Shown: positions 1-10,123, counted from the first letter of the stretch. The stretch: 64,000 bases of DNA from Vibrio ruber DSM 16370 (GCF_900163965.1 NZ_FULE01000002.1:1-64000), one strand, 5' to 3'. Notes: generated from the letters alone by a model not told the origin. Translations and numbers: made by a program.

Positions 1-222
1 CAACTCAGTTTTACCAGTTGTTCCATGGCAATCACTCAGTTTTTTGCAACTTTACCGCTGACAAGTCCAGGTAATATCCCAAAACATTATGAATCCTTAT
101 TGGAACAAATGAGCTACTTTAAGCTTCCACCAAGGCGGGAAGACAGAACTTACCCAAGGTGGGTAAAGCCAAAACCCAGAAAGTATCCACATAAAAAGAA
201 CAATGCCAGTCAGCTTAACTGA
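1..222 (+). mobile_element. IS4-type transposase, C-terminal part (cut by window edge)
   Basis: The reading frame is open from base 1 to a TGA at 220-222, so this is the tail of a longer gene. The ending is very basic and proline-rich (RREDRTYPRWVKPKPRKYPHK, then NASQLN), with GNIPKHYESLLEQMSYF before it. This matches my memory of the C-terminus of IS4-family transposases common in Vibrio. The ATG at 25 is internal to that frame. The catalytic DDE part lies outside the window. Whether the full element is intact cannot be judged here. It lies about 40 bp beyond the 3' end of the fumarase gene. Confidence 0.75.
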
Positions 223-230
223 CTGGCATT
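202..230. repeat. 12-bp inverted repeat at the IS end
   Basis: AATGCCAGTCAG (202-213) and CTGACTGGCATT (219-230) are perfect inverted arms around CTTAA. The transposase stop codon lies inside the palindrome. It probably marks the right terminal region of the element and could also end its transcript, although no T-run follows. Confidence 0.6.
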
Positions 231-269
231 ACTCTTAACAGAGGCTTTTGTTTAATTAGCGCAAAGCGT

Positions 270-1784
270 TTATTTTTCGGCTTCTGCGATTTTCACTTTC
301 CAGACATCCGGGCCGGTCTGGTGCGCGTTGACACCATGAGAATCAACTGCCACAGTCACCGGCATATCTTCGACTTCAAATTCGTAGATAGCTTCCATCC
401 CCAGATCTTCAAATGCCACCACACGGGCTTTCTTAATCGCTTTTGCAACCAAATAAGCTGCACCACCGACAGCCATCAGATAAACCGCCTGATGGTTTTT
501 GATCGATTCAACCGTAGCAGCACCGCGCTCAGCTTTACCAATCATGCCCATCACGCCGACATCTTCAAGCATCATGTCTGTGAACTTATCCATGCGTGTT
601 GATGTTGTCGGACCTGCCGGACCCACAACTTCATCACCCACGGCATCAACCGGACCAACGTAATAGATAAACTTGCCTTTCAGATCAACGCCTTCCGGCA
701 GACCTTCCCCATTGTTTAACATAGTCTGGATACGTTTATGGGCTGCATCGCGTCCAGTCAGAATTTTGCCTGACAAGAGCAGGGTTTCACCGGTCTTCCA
801 TTGACGGACATCTTCTTTGGTCACCTGATCGAGATTGACACGACGGGTGTTCTCGCCCGCTTCCCAAGTGATATCCGGCCAGTCTTCCAGTTTTGGCGGC
901 ACAAACTCAGCCGGTCCGTTACCATTCAGTGTAAAATGAATATGACGGGTTGCTGCACAGTTCGGGATCAGGCAGACAGGCTTCGATGCAGCATGAGTCG
1001 GCGCGGTTTTGATCTTCACATCAACCACGGTGGTTAAACCACCCAGCCCTTGAGCACCAATCCCCAAGCGATTCACTCGGTTGAAGATATCCAGACGCAA
1101 CTCTTCTTCGGCATTTTGCGGGCCGCGATCAATCAGCTCTTGAATATCGATATGTTCCATCAAAGATTCTTTTGCCAGTACCGCGGCTTTTTCTGCTGTA
1201 CCACCGATACCGATGCCCAACATCCCCGGCGGACACCAGCCAGCTCCCATCGTTGGTAATGTTTTTTCGACCCACTCCGCAATATCGTCTGACGGATTGA
1301 GCATCACCATTTTCGTTTTGTTTTCAGAGCCGCCCCCTTTGGCTGCAATCTGAATTTCAACCTGATCACCGGGAACCATGTTGATATGAACAACAGCCGG
1401 TGTGTTGTCACGGCTATTGATCCGTTTTCCTGCCGGGTCATGCAGCACAGATGCACGGAGTGGGTTTTCCGGATTGGTATATGCCTGACGAACCCCTTCA
1501 TCAACCATTTCCTGTACCGTCATATCCCCTTCCCACTGAACATTCATACCGACATTGACGAAACACGTCACGATACCGGTGTCCTGACAGATTGGGCGAT
1601 GTCCTTCGGCAGACATACGAGAGTTAATCAGGATTTGGGCGATTGCATCTTTCGCGGCCTGACTTTCTTCGCGGTCATAGGCTTTCTTTAATGCCTGAAC
1701 AAAATCAAGCGGATGGTAATAAGAGATATACTGAAGCGCATCAGCCACACTACTGATAACATCTTCTTTCCGAATTAGCGTCAT
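270..1784 (-). CDS. fumA: class I fumarate hydratase, [4Fe-4S] type
   Basis: 504 aa, the usual length of FumA/FumB-type fumarases, which interconvert fumarate and malate in the TCA cycle using an oxygen-sensitive [4Fe-4S] cluster. Landmarks are PICQDTG (C66), GWCPPGMLGIGIGG (C184) and LIPNCAATRHIHF (C276). The spacing of these three cysteines agrees with the cluster ligands of E. coli FumA. The C-terminal part has the GPTTSTRMD and GKAERG segments of the beta domain. The gene is monocistronic and divergent from pabB, with 201 bp between the two starts. FumA and FumB cannot be told apart by sequence reading alone. Confidence 0.93.
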   Translation of the reverse strand: MTLIRKEDVISSVADALQYISYYHPLDFVQALKKAYDREESQAAKDAIAQILINSRMSAEGHRPICQDTGIVTCFVNVGMNVQWEGDMTVQEMVDEGVRQAYTNPENPLRASVLHDPAGKRINSRDNTPAVVHINMVPGDQVEIQIAAKGGGSENKTKMVMLNPSDDIAEWVEKTLPTMGAGWCPPGMLGIGIGGTAEKAAVLAKESLMEHIDIQELIDRGPQNAEEELRLDIFNRVNRLGIGAQGLGGLTTVVDVKIKTAPTHAASKPVCLIPNCAATRHIHFTLNGNGPAEFVPPKLEDWPDITWEAGENTRRVNLDQVTKEDVRQWKTGETLLLSGKILTGRDAAHKRIQTMLNNGEGLPEGVDLKGKFIYYVGPVDAVGDEVVGPAGPTTSTRMDKFTDMMLEDVGVMGMIGKAERGAATVESIKNHQAVYLMAVGGAAYLVAKAIKKARVVAFEDLGMEAIYEFEVEDMPVTVAVDSHGVNAHQTGPDVWKVKIAEAEK

Positions 1785-1985
1785 TGCTTACCTCATTATG
1801 TTTATGCTTCCGGAGTTATTTCAGACGACAGACAATCTGACTTTAAAGTGTCAAAAACTGTCATTTACCGGAGATTTCACGGGCTTATATTACTTATAGT
1901 CATTGCTTTTTATGATACTCTTGGTTACACCAACAAGCTATGCGACGATTGGACTTTTCGTCACAGTTTATACAAATGAACAGCC

Positions 1986-3368
1986 ATGAAGAATGCAACT
2001 GACCGATACATTGAACACAAATCACTCACATATCATCCTCGGCTCGCCATTGAGTATTTCTCTCGCATTGAAAACCTGCCTTGGTCGATGCTGTTGCGTT
2101 CTCCGGCGGAACATACCGACAGCCGCTACGATATCCTTGTTGCTCAGCCCTCTGTCACGCTCAAAACACACGGGGCGGAAACTCACATTCAAACCAGTGA
2201 CAGCCAAACGTCATCAGCGGATGATCCATTTGAGTTACTGACCCGTTATCAAAATCAATATGCTCCACCTCTTGATACAACTACCGCATATCCTTTTGTC
2301 GGCGGCGCACTTGGCTATTTTGCTTATGATTTGGGACGACGGATTGAAAATTTACCCGCACAGGCAGCCCAAGATATTCAGCTGCCAGAAATGGCAGTTG
2401 GGATTTATACTTGGGCATTGGTTGTTGATCATCGTCAGCAAACGGCGGCATTGGTCGGCGTCGGGATCGACGCTGCGGAACAATGGCTCACAACACAACA
2501 AGCGGTTGAACAACCCACGTTTCGTTTGACATCTGACTGGCAGGCGAACATGACTCAAAACGAATACCGGGATAAAATCAACACGATTCATGACTATCTG
2601 CATGCCGGAGACTGCTATCAAGTCAACCTGACGCAACGTTTCCAGGCTGGCTATACCGGCAGTGAATGGCAAGCCTATCAACAATTGGAAAATGAAAACC
2701 GCGCCCCGTTTTCTGCTTATCTGCGAGTCGAGGAAGGTGTGATTTTAAGTATCTCTCCGGAGCGCTTTCTGCAATATAAAGCACCGATTATTGAAACAAA
2801 GCCCATTAAAGGCACGATGCCGCGTAGTGCAGATCACTGCCTTGACCGGCAATATGCACAAACATTAGCCGCATCGGAAAAGGATCAGTCCGAGAATCTG
2901 ATGATTGTCGACTTATTACGCAATGACATCGGCCGGGTGGCAAAACCCGGTAGTGTCCATGTCCCTCAATTATTTGCGATTGAAAGTTTTCCGGCGGTTC
3001 ACCATTTAGTCAGCACTATCCAAGCAGAGTTAGAAACTCATTACACTTCAGCAGATTTGCTGCGAGCCTGCTTCCCGGGGGGATCAATTACCGGCGCCCC
3101 GAAAATTCGGGCAATGGAAATTATTGAAGAACTGGAACCCCAGCGCAGAAGTGTTTATTGCGGGAGTATCGGCTATATCAGTCGCGATGGCCAGATGGAC
3201 ACCAGTATCACGATTCGAACCCTGATTGCCACGAAGCAACAACTTTATGTCTGGGCCGGTGGCGGTATCGTCGCCGATAGTGAGTGTGACAGCGAATATC
3301 AGGAAACATTTGATAAACTCAGTCGCATATTACCGATATTATCATCAAATCAGCCACAACGAGACTGA
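1986..3368 (+). CDS. pabB: aminodeoxychorismate synthase component I
   Basis: 460 aa chorismate-binding enzyme of folate synthesis. With a PabA amidotransferase it converts chorismate and glutamine-derived ammonia to 4-amino-4-deoxychorismate. The C-terminal half shows the chorismate-binding core: ISPERFL, PIKGTMPRS (the Lys in PIKGT is typical of PabB; TrpE has PIAGT), SENLMIVDLLRNDIGR, CFPGGSITGAPKIRAMEII and CGSIGYIS. The N-terminal half is the PabB-type beta-sandwich. The stop at 3368 lies 2 bp before the Nudix start, so the two genes are almost certainly cotranscribed. Confidence 0.93.
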   Translation: MKNATDRYIEHKSLTYHPRLAIEYFSRIENLPWSMLLRSPAEHTDSRYDILVAQPSVTLKTHGAETHIQTSDSQTSSADDPFELLTRYQNQYAPPLDTTTAYPFVGGALGYFAYDLGRRIENLPAQAAQDIQLPEMAVGIYTWALVVDHRQQTAALVGVGIDAAEQWLTTQQAVEQPTFRLTSDWQANMTQNEYRDKINTIHDYLHAGDCYQVNLTQRFQAGYTGSEWQAYQQLENENRAPFSAYLRVEEGVILSISPERFLQYKAPIIETKPIKGTMPRSADHCLDRQYAQTLAASEKDQSENLMIVDLLRNDIGRVAKPGSVHVPQLFAIESFPAVHHLVSTIQAELETHYTSADLLRACFPGGSITGAPKIRAMEIIEELEPQRRSVYCGSIGYISRDGQMDTSITIRTLIATKQQLYVWAGGGIVADSECDSEYQETFDKLSRILPILSSNQPQRD

Positions 3369-3370
3369 AG

Positions 3371-3988
3371 ATGCACCTGACCCGAACAACGATATTAAGA
3401 GACTTTCAACTCCGTCAGCCCAGCGACTATGCCTCGGAATCATTGTCGCGAACCAAACATCTTAGTGGGCAAAACTTACGCCAAGCTGCGGTATTGGTTG
3501 CTTTTGTTGAACGCTCAACGGGGTTGAATGTCATCTTTACCAAACGGGCGGCGCATCTGAAACATCATCCGGGTCAGGTCAGTTTTCCCGGTGGCAAATG
3601 TGAACGATGGGATACATCCGTCTACGCGACGGCGATTCGAGAAGCAACCGAAGAGATTGGTCTGACTCAGCAACAGGTTGAATTAATCGGCTGTCTGCCG
3701 GCATTAAAAACTGTCAGCCGCTTTTCCGTGACACCGGTTGTCGCATTTGCCTCTCCCCATTATCAAGTCACCATGGATCCCAATGAAGTTGCAGAAGTAT
3801 TTGAAGTGCCCGCAGATTATTTACTCCATCCCCGTAATCTTCACCATGCCACATTTGTCCTGAAAAATGCCCGCCACCGGGTATTTGCGATCCCTTATCA
3901 ACGACATTTTATCTGGGGTGCAACTGCTCAGATCGTTCATGCCTTACAACAACAGATCAATGCGCAAGCCTATCATTCAGAAACATAG
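3371..3988 (+). CDS. nudL: Nudix hydrolase, CoA pyrophosphatase type
   Basis: 205 aa. It carries the NudL-type signature TKRAAHLKHHPGQVSFPGGK followed by a Nudix box ending REATEEIG at about residues 90-97, which supplies the Mg-binding glutamates. NudL-like enzymes hydrolyse CoA and its derivatives to 3',5'-ADP and phosphopantetheine. The gene starts 2 bp after pabB, a pairing common in gamma-proteobacteria. Family placement is firm; the CoA substrate is taken from the family. Confidence 0.87.
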   Translation: MHLTRTTILRDFQLRQPSDYASESLSRTKHLSGQNLRQAAVLVAFVERSTGLNVIFTKRAAHLKHHPGQVSFPGGKCERWDTSVYATAIREATEEIGLTQQQVELIGCLPALKTVSRFSVTPVVAFASPHYQVTMDPNEVAEVFEVPADYLLHPRNLHHATFVLKNARHRVFAIPYQRHFIWGATAQIVHALQQQINAQAYHSET

Positions 3989-4017
3989 TAGCAATTGAAC
4001 GTGGAATGTAGTATAAG

Positions 4018-4031
4018 TTGATGCACATCAA
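4018..4031. promoter_or_regulatory. perfect FNR-type box upstream of the outer membrane gene
   Basis: TTGAT-GCAC-ATCAA is an exact match to the FNR consensus TTGAT-N4-ATCAA. Its centre is about 82 bp before the ATG at 4107. A possible -10 element (TATCCT, about 4052-4057) would put the box near -41, the class II activation position. This suggests oxygen-responsive control of the gene at 4107. The site is seen; its use is inferred. Confidence 0.6.
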
Positions 4032-4106
4032 CAACTTACCTATCACAATTTTATCCTCTGAATATAGGATTGAACTCATTTTATCCAGATAGTTGGAAAT
4101 CTCCCC

Positions 4107-4616
4107 ATGAACAAAAAATATTTTTTACTCCTCCCGTTATGTTTCGCCTCCTTCTATGCCAGCTCAGCCGCAGAAAAAGGCACCTATTACATGGGATATC
4201 TCCATGAAGATATCAACCAAGGCGGTGTTTTTGAACTTGGCGTCCGTGTTCCGACGTCGCAGTTTACGGAATTCAATGTTGCCGCAATGTGGTTTGCCCA
4301 CGATCAAAACCTTTATGAAGGGCTTAATGCCGGATTTCATCTGACGACGGGGACACCCGTTTTAAAAGGCTATATGGGGGCTGGCTTGTTTTCCGGACAA
4401 AATAAAATGTGCGATAAACAATATAGCAATGTAAACAATCGTTATGATTATACCAATTGCGATTCAGATCTGACGGTCGGGGTTTATCCTGAAATCGGGG
4501 TTGAACTGTCACTTTTCCGGCTGAAACTGGCGACCTACGCCCGCTACTATAAAACAGCAAACAGCGGCAAGAACGAATATCGGATGTATGGCGCATACCT
4601 CGGGCTGAGTTTTTAG
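4107..4616 (+). CDS. small outer-membrane beta-barrel-like protein
   Basis: 169 aa with a clear signal peptide (MNKK, a hydrophobic stretch, then cleavage near ASSAA). The mature part alternates polar and aromatic or hydrophobic residues and ends in LGLSF, with the terminal Phe typical of outer-membrane barrels. Two cysteines (in KMCDKQ and TNCDSD) could form a disulfide in a loop. The length suits an 8-strand barrel. I do not recognise the family and assign no function. The gene stands alone behind an FNR-type box. Confidence 0.6.
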   Translation: MNKKYFLLLPLCFASFYASSAAEKGTYYMGYLHEDINQGGVFELGVRVPTSQFTEFNVAAMWFAHDQNLYEGLNAGFHLTTGTPVLKGYMGAGLFSGQNKMCDKQYSNVNNRYDYTNCDSDLTVGVYPEIGVELSLFRLKLATYARYYKTANSGKNEYRMYGAYLGLSF

Positions 4617-4792
4617 CATTTTGAGGCTGTTCATATATCCTAAAAATAACCGCAGATTAAGTAGATTATCAGTTGTGTAGACGGGGGGAGTCATGTACTC
4701 TCCTCCGCAATTTCATCCTGCTCAGACGAAATCACTGACTGCCATGCGAGATGAAATCATTATTTGCTGTTATTTATTGATATAAGCTGTTT

Positions 4793-6169
4793 GTGAGTAC
4801 GCCATCTATGATTAGTGTTTTTGACATTTTTAAAATCGGCATAGGGCCATCAAGCTCTCATACGGTAGGGCCAATGAAGGCCGGGAAACAGTTCATTGAC
4901 GAGCTATACCAGAAAGCAATTTTACCCAATGTGACCAAGATTACGGTTGATGTCTACGGCTCTCTGTCGCTGACAGGGAAAGGCCACCAAACCGATACCG
5001 CAACCATTCTCGGGCTGGCTGGGTATAGCCCGGAGTCTGTAGAAATCGATCAGATTCCCCACTTTATCCGTCAGGTCGAACAGACGGAAAAACTCCCGAT
5101 CACCTGCTATGACCATCAGGTTGATTTCCTCAAAGCGGATGGCATGACTTTTCATACCAGTAATCTGTCTCTGCACGAGAACGGGATGAAAATTCACGCT
5201 TGGCAGAACGATGAACGACTCTACTCTAAAACATATTATTCAATCGGCGGTGGGTTCATTGTCGATGAAGAAAACTTTGGTCTGTCGATCGAATCATCTG
5301 ATGAAGTTCCCTACCCTTATATCAGTGCTTCAGAATTAGTCACTCAGTGCCGTGAATCGGGCTTATCCATCAGTACACTGGTGTTAGAAAATGAAAAAGC
5401 GCTGCGAAGCGAAGAAGAGATTCATGCGCATCTGAGCAAAGTCTGGCAGACCATGAAAGACGGTATCGCCAGAGGTATGAAAACCGAAGGGATTCTGCCC
5501 GGGCCATTACGCGTGCCTCGCCGTTCAGCCGCGCTCAACCAGCAGCTTCAAACATCTGAGCGGACGTCGAACGATCCGATGGCGGTCATTGACTGGGTGA
5601 ACATGTATGCATTTGCCGTCAATGAAGAAAACGCTGCCGGGGGGCGCGTCGTTACCGCACCAACCAATGGTGCTTGCGGTATCGTCCCGGCGGTACTGGC
5701 CTACTACGATAAGTTTATTCAGACGGTACATGAACAAGATTATATTCGCTATCTGGCAACCACCAGCGCAATCGGCGGGCTCTACAAACGCAATGCATCG
5801 ATATCCGGTGCAGAAGTCGGTTGCCAAGGCGAAGTCGGTGTGGCTTGCTCTATGGCCGCAGCGGGTCTGGCTGAGCTATTAGGCGGGAGTCCGGAACAAG
5901 TGTGTATGGCTGCGGAAATCGCTATGGAGCATAACCTCGGTCTGACCTGTGATCCGGTGGCCGGTCAGGTTCAGGTTCCCTGTATTGAAAGAAACGGGAT
6001 TGCCGCGGTGAAAGCCATCAATGCCACACGGATGGCATTGCGACGTTCTTCTGCTCCCCGGGTTTCTCTCGATAAGGTCATCGAAACCATGCTCGAAACC
6101 GGCAAAGATATGAACGCGAAATATCGTGAGACTTCGCAAGGCGGTCTGGCAGTCAAAGTGACTTGCTAG
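4793..6169 (+). CDS. sdaA: L-serine ammonia-lyase, single-chain Fe-S type
   Basis: 458 aa iron-sulfur serine dehydratase converting L-serine to pyruvate and ammonia. The beta domain opens with [19 protein letters not shown]. The alpha domain has [30 protein letters not shown], and a C-terminal cysteine set including GLTCDPV and QVPCIERN for the [4Fe-4S] cluster. The GTG at 4793 is taken as start; the in-frame ATG at 4808 is an alternative, and neither has a strong Shine-Dalgarno. A second, divergent copy lies at 25026-26405 beside the betaine genes, so this one is probably the general-purpose enzyme. Confidence 0.93.
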   Translation: MSTPSMISVFDIFKIGIGPSSSHTVGPMKAGKQFIDELYQKAILPNVTKITVDVYGSLSLTGKGHQTDTATILGLAGYSPESVEIDQIPHFIRQVEQTEKLPITCYDHQVDFLKADGMTFHTSNLSLHENGMKIHAWQNDERLYSKTYYSIGGGFIVDEENFGLSIESSDEVPYPYISASELVTQCRESGLSISTLVLENEKALRSEEEIHAHLSKVWQTMKDGIARGMKTEGILPGPLRVPRRSAALNQQLQTSERTSNDPMAVIDWVNMYAFAVNEENAAGGRVVTAPTNGACGIVPAVLAYYDKFIQTVHEQDYIRYLATTSAIGGLYKRNASISGAEVGCQGEVGVACSMAAAGLAELLGGSPEQVCMAAEIAMEHNLGLTCDPVAGQVQVPCIERNGIAAVKAINATRMALRRSSAPRVSLDKVIETMLETGKDMNAKYRETSQGGLAVKVTC

Positions 6170-6211
6170 AAGCTGTTGCGAAACTGAGCTGAATATATTT
6201 AGGTACCAACT

Positions 6212-6242
6212 AAAACGCCCTTCATCATGAAGGGCGTTTTTT
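6212..6242. terminator. bidirectional terminator between sdaA and queD
   Basis: AAAACGCCCTT (6212-6222) pairs with AAGGGCGTTTT (6230-6240) around a 7-nt loop. It has A- and T-runs on opposite sides, so it can serve both convergent genes. Confidence 0.9.
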
Positions 6243-6283
6243 AGTCTGCGTCACTGTGATCAGGCCGCTTACTCATTCCGCGG

Positions 6284-6661
6284 TTATTCACCGCGATAGA
6301 CACACCCTGCTGTGCAGGTTTCTTTCACTTCAATTTGACTAAGCAATGGCAGGTTCGGCTTCAGCTCATGCCAGATCCACCGTGCCAGCACTTCACTGGT
6401 CGGGTTTTCTAACCCTTCAATCTCATTCAGATAATAGTGGTCGAGGCGTTGGTAAATGGGGTTAAATGCAGCCTTAATATCTGCAAAATCAATGACCCAG
6501 CCTGTCAGAGGATCAACCTCTCCCTCAACGGAGACTCGAACCAGAAAAGAGTGCCCATGAAGACGCCCACATTTGTGGCCTTCCGGAACATGGGGCAGAT
6601 GATGGGCGGCTTCAAATGTAAACTCTTTATATATGATCATCTCAAACTCTATAAATATCAA
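6284..6661 (-). CDS. queD: 6-carboxy-tetrahydropterin synthase
   Basis: 125 aa, or 118 if translation starts at the ATG ending at 6640, where the conserved family N-terminus ([16 protein letters not shown]) begins. QueD makes 6-carboxy-5,6,7,8-tetrahydropterin, the second step of queuosine (7-deazaguanine) synthesis. Zinc ligands are the His of EAAHHLP and the HGHS pair. The catalytic Cys lies in [12 protein letters not shown], and the ending [13 protein letters not shown] is typical. Convergent with sdaA. Confidence 0.93.
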   Translation of the reverse strand: MIFIEFEMIIYKEFTFEAAHHLPHVPEGHKCGRLHGHSFLVRVSVEGEVDPLTGWVIDFADIKAAFNPIYQRLDHYYLNEIEGLENPTSEVLARWIWHELKPNLPLLSQIEVKETCTAGCVYRGE

Positions 6662-6780
6662 TAACTTAAAATAAAAACAAACAAGTTATTATACGCGAAA
6701 AAGAGCTATTGTCACATGCTAAAATTGTGCAAATTAATATAACCGTCAGTTGGTAATGTCAATCGCAGCAAAACACCATA

Positions 6781-6812
6781 AAAAAATCCCCGAACAAAGT
6801 TCGAGGATTTTT
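6781..6812 (-). terminator. terminator after gbcB
   Basis: A stem of AATCC-CGAAC and GTTCG-GGATT with an AAA loop and one mismatch. On the minus strand a run of T follows, suiting the end of gbcB at 6859. Confidence 0.8.
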
Positions 6813-6858
6813 CAATTGGGTAACTCGTGTCTGTTAAGTCAAGTACAGTGCTGAGTGA

Positions 6859-7995
6859 TCAATACTCAACCACCACATCCCCTTGCGGTACACTACAGCA
6901 AGACAAGATATATCCGTCTTCAACATCTTCGTCTGTGATCCCACCGTTGTGGGTCATTTCGACATCCCCTTTGAGTTTTTTCACCTTACAAGTCCCGCAG
7001 ATCCCCATCCCGCATGCTTTAGGAATGGTCAGCCCCACTTTGGCAGCAGCGGAATGCACGGTTTCTCCCGGTGCAATCTGGACGGTTTTGTCGCTGGCCG
7101 TAAACGCAACTTCGATCATTTCGCTTGGGAGAATCGCTTCCGCTTCTTCAGCAGCAATTTCCGCATCATGAACAGCCTGCTCTTCAACAACATCCGGTGT
7201 CGCGCCAAAGGCTTCTTCATGATAGTTACGCATGTCAAAACCGAAATTTTCCAGCATGGTCCGCACCGCAGTCATATAGGGGGTCGGGCCGCAACAGAAA
7301 ATTTCCCGTTCCATAAAATCAGGCGCCATCATCTGCATTTTTACTTCATCGAAGAATCCCCGGTATCCTGACCAGTTCTGCCCTGACTCAAGTCTTTCGC
7401 AAATCAGGTGTAGGTTGAAATTAGAAATGCGCGAAGACATAAACTCCAGTTCGCGATGGAAGATCAAATCACGCGGTGTTCTGGCACTATGGACAAATAC
7501 AATATCGACATCCGTATTGGTATCGTAAGCCCAGCGAGCCATAGACATCACAGGCGTAATCCCAACGCCGCCGGATAACAGCAAAATCTTTTCTGCCGGA
7601 AAGTCGATACTGTTAAAGTTGCCGACCGGGCCATGAACCGCCAGCTCAAAGCCGACATCCATATTGTCATGTAACCAGTTTGATACCAGACCACCCGGCA
7701 CTCGTTTCACCGTAATAGAAAAACTGTAAGGAACGGATGGCGGGCTTGATATCGTATATGAGCGAAAGATTTGCTCTTCAGCAATCTCAAGTTCTAATGT
7801 TACGAATTGACCCGGTTTAAAGAAAAACATAATTGGCTGATCAGCCATAAAACAGAATGTTTTGGTATCCCACGTTTCTTGTATAGTCTTCACACATCTT
7901 ACAATATGACGACCATTACTCCATGTCTGTGTCGTGACGGGAATAAATGCATTGCTCGTGGCAGGTGTGTTGTTCGGGGTATTCATATCCGGCAT
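6859..7995 (-). CDS. gbcB: glycine betaine monooxygenase, reductase subunit
   Basis: 378 aa ferredoxin-NAD(P)H reductase hybrid that passes electrons from NAD(P)H through FAD and a 2Fe-2S centre to the Rieske oxygenase GbcA. An FAD-binding barrel (RSYTISSPP) is followed by the nucleotide-binding domain (LLSGGVGITPVMSM and FCCGPTPYM). The C-terminal plant-type ferredoxin has cluster ligands C328, C333, C336 and about C366. It is divergent from gbcA across a 313-bp shared control region, a strong contextual match to gbcA/gbcB. Related carnitine or stachydrine demethylase reductases look similar, but the surrounding dgc/sox/gbdR genes favour betaine. Confidence 0.9.
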   Translation of the reverse strand: MPDMNTPNNTPATSNAFIPVTTQTWSNGRHIVRCVKTIQETWDTKTFCFMADQPIMFFFKPGQFVTLELEIAEEQIFRSYTISSPPSVPYSFSITVKRVPGGLVSNWLHDNMDVGFELAVHGPVGNFNSIDFPAEKILLLSGGVGITPVMSMARWAYDTNTDVDIVFVHSARTPRDLIFHRELEFMSSRISNFNLHLICERLESGQNWSGYRGFFDEVKMQMMAPDFMEREIFCCGPTPYMTAVRTMLENFGFDMRNYHEEAFGATPDVVEEQAVHDAEIAAEEAEAILPSEMIEVAFTASDKTVQIAPGETVHSAAAKVGLTIPKACGMGICGTCKVKKLKGDVEMTHNGGITDEDVEDGYILSCCSVPQGDVVVEY

Positions 7996-8308
7996 CTCCG
8001 CAACGGTGTTATATAGTTATATCCCTCCATGGAGGTTGATCGTATTGTTCAGGTATAAGCAAAAATGCATTTATCTCTCAACGACGTCCTATTGTCTAAT
8101 ACAGTCATTTATTTTGATTTTTTTTTCTTGTTGTCTCAAACAGCATCATTGGATGTCGTGTATAGACTCTTCTCTAAGAATGTAAACGTGCAGGATACGC
8201 AAAGACATTAACTCATTCCCTTATTTTTTTTAGGGCGGGGATTGAGTATGTAGCAAGGAAGCCCGGCTCGGGTACAAACACTAACCCCCTGAAAAGAAGA
8301 TAGAAGCA
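7996..8308. other. shared control region of divergent gbcB and gbcA
   Basis: No gene is seen. The region must hold both promoters. TGTC-containing half-sites at 8132-8135 and 8154-8157 lie 22 bp apart on the same face, as AraC-family direct repeats often do. They resemble the TGTCG motifs before glyA. Binding by GbdR is a guess. Confidence 0.4.
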
Positions 8309-9577
8309 ATGACACAGAATGATTTACTCAATATTAGCTATGCAAGTTTGGATATAGCCCGCGATAAAATGACCGAACTACTGAGTGAACGTAAACCGAA
8401 TTACTCATTACCACGTCCTTTATACAATGATCCTTTGATGTTCCGGATTGATGTGGAAGAGATCTTCCAGAAGGAATGGTTGTTTGTCGGGATGACGAGT
8501 GAGATTCCCAGTAAAGGAGATTACTTTACTGTTGAAATTGCTCAAAACCCGGTTCTGATTGTCCGCGATGCCGATGGTTCCGTAAATGCTTTTCACAATA
8601 CCTGCCGACACCGGGGCTCGCGCATCTGTCTCGAACATCGAGGAAAAGTCGCCAACCTTGTCTGTCCTTATCATCAGTGGACATACAACACCAAAGGCAA
8701 CTTACTCTTTGCCGGCACAGAAATGGGTGATGATTTTGATATGTCACAGCATAAGCTGCGCGCGGTTCACTGTAAAACCGCAGGCGGCTTTATTTTCATC
8801 TGTCTTGGCGAAAATCCCCCTGAATCTGACTTCGATGAATTTCTGGCGACACTCGAAGAATACATGGAACCGTATGATGTTGAGAACACCAAACTGGCGG
8901 TTGAATCGAACATGTATGAAAAAGCCAACTGGAAGCTGGTACTGGAAAACAACCGTGAATGTTATCACTGTTCAGGCAGCCACCCGGAGCTGCTAAATAC
9001 CCTGTTGGAATGGGATGATACCAATGACCCCCGCGCTTCAGAAGAATTTCTGACTCACTATCAACGTATGGCCAGTGAATGGGATGCCGAAAAAATTCCG
9101 CATGAGCATAAAAGCTTCGGCACACGTAACCGTCTGGTGCGTATGCCGCTCAAAGAAGGCACAGAAGTGATGACCATTGATGGCAATCAAGGCTGTGAAA
9201 AACTGCTGGGACGGATTAAAAACCGTCAGCTCGGCTCACTACGGATTCTGCATTTGCCAAACTCATGGAACCACATGCAAAGTGACCACTTTATTGTCTT
9301 CCGTGTTCTGCCGATTTCAGCACAGGAGAGCCTGGTCACCACCAAATGGTTCGTTCACAAAGACGCGCTTGAAGGACAGGACTACGATCCCGAGCGACTG
9401 CGTCAGGTCTGGGATGCCACCAATGATCAGGATCGTATTCTGGGTGAAGAGAACCAACGCGGCATTAACTCCCTTGCTTACCAACCGGGGCCTTATTCTC
9501 AAACCTTTGAATTTGGGGTGATCAACTTCGTTGACTGGTATTCAGATCGCGTTCTGAATAATCTGGGAGAGAAATAA
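8309..9577 (+). CDS. gbcA: glycine betaine monooxygenase, Rieske oxygenase subunit
   Basis: 422 aa aromatic-ring-hydroxylating-type oxygenase. Rieske 2Fe-2S ligands are C99, H101, C119 and H122 (TCRHRGS and CPYHQW). The mononuclear iron site includes H220 and H225 in ECYHCSGSHPELL. GbcA demethylates glycine betaine to dimethylglycine, releasing formaldehyde. Length and motifs match the GbcA/stachydrine/carnitine oxygenase group. The adjacent reductase gene and the dimethylglycine and sarcosine genes further along make betaine the likely substrate. Confidence 0.92.
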   Translation: MTQNDLLNISYASLDIARDKMTELLSERKPNYSLPRPLYNDPLMFRIDVEEIFQKEWLFVGMTSEIPSKGDYFTVEIAQNPVLIVRDADGSVNAFHNTCRHRGSRICLEHRGKVANLVCPYHQWTYNTKGNLLFAGTEMGDDFDMSQHKLRAVHCKTAGGFIFICLGENPPESDFDEFLATLEEYMEPYDVENTKLAVESNMYEKANWKLVLENNRECYHCSGSHPELLNTLLEWDDTNDPRASEEFLTHYQRMASEWDAEKIPHEHKSFGTRNRLVRMPLKEGTEVMTIDGNQGCEKLLGRIKNRQLGSLRILHLPNSWNHMQSDHFIVFRVLPISAQESLVTTKWFVHKDALEGQDYDPERLRQVWDATNDQDRILGEENQRGINSLAYQPGPYSQTFEFGVINFVDWYSDRVLNNLGEK

Positions 9578-9610
9578 ACGCTTCTGATTCGTTTGAGTTT
9601 GTTTCGTTTT

Positions 9611-9634
9611 CGAGCCGCATTAGCGGCTCGTTTT
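9611..9634 (+). terminator. terminator after gbcA
   Basis: CGAGCCGC (9611-9618), loop ATTA, GCGGCTCG (9623-9630), then TTTT. It lies 34 bp after the gbcA stop. Confidence 0.9.
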
Positions 9635-10123
9635 GAAAGGAAGCGTGATACAGGATGAGGCATATCAACAACCTATCTCCCCTATTTAAGTTTTGATGAT
9701 ACCAGATGCATCAGGATATGGGAGTTTGTAGCACAAGCGAGTGAAAACGATTGAGTGATAAGTTTTTCTCAAAGAGAGTTGTTCGCAAACTTTACCAATG
9801 TAATTTACATGTAACATGATATAACTCACATTTGGACGAAAATAAGTTAGATACAATCGGTTAAAATAAGAACAAGATCAAAAAAATAAAAATATCTTGC
9901 CAGATTCGATGATAATAATAAATTACTTGGTGGAGCAAATTTGTGAAAGATTCAGAGATTTTAGTCCGATGTCGTGGCTGCTATATTTGTGACTAGAATA
10001 CCTGTGACTGGATTAAAAAATCATTACTTTTAAAGATTTTTGAATTGTTCCAATAGCGCTGATGAATTGTGAACAACTCATAACATTAATATGAATATAA
10101 ATTAGTATAAGCTATATAACGGG
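9635..10123. other. AT-rich non-coding stretch
   Basis: No convincing gene, RNA or repeat was seen. Composition shifts here from the moderate GC of gbcA to AT-rich DNA that continues to about 13.2 kb, suggesting this is near the left boundary of an inserted module. Confidence 0.5.
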
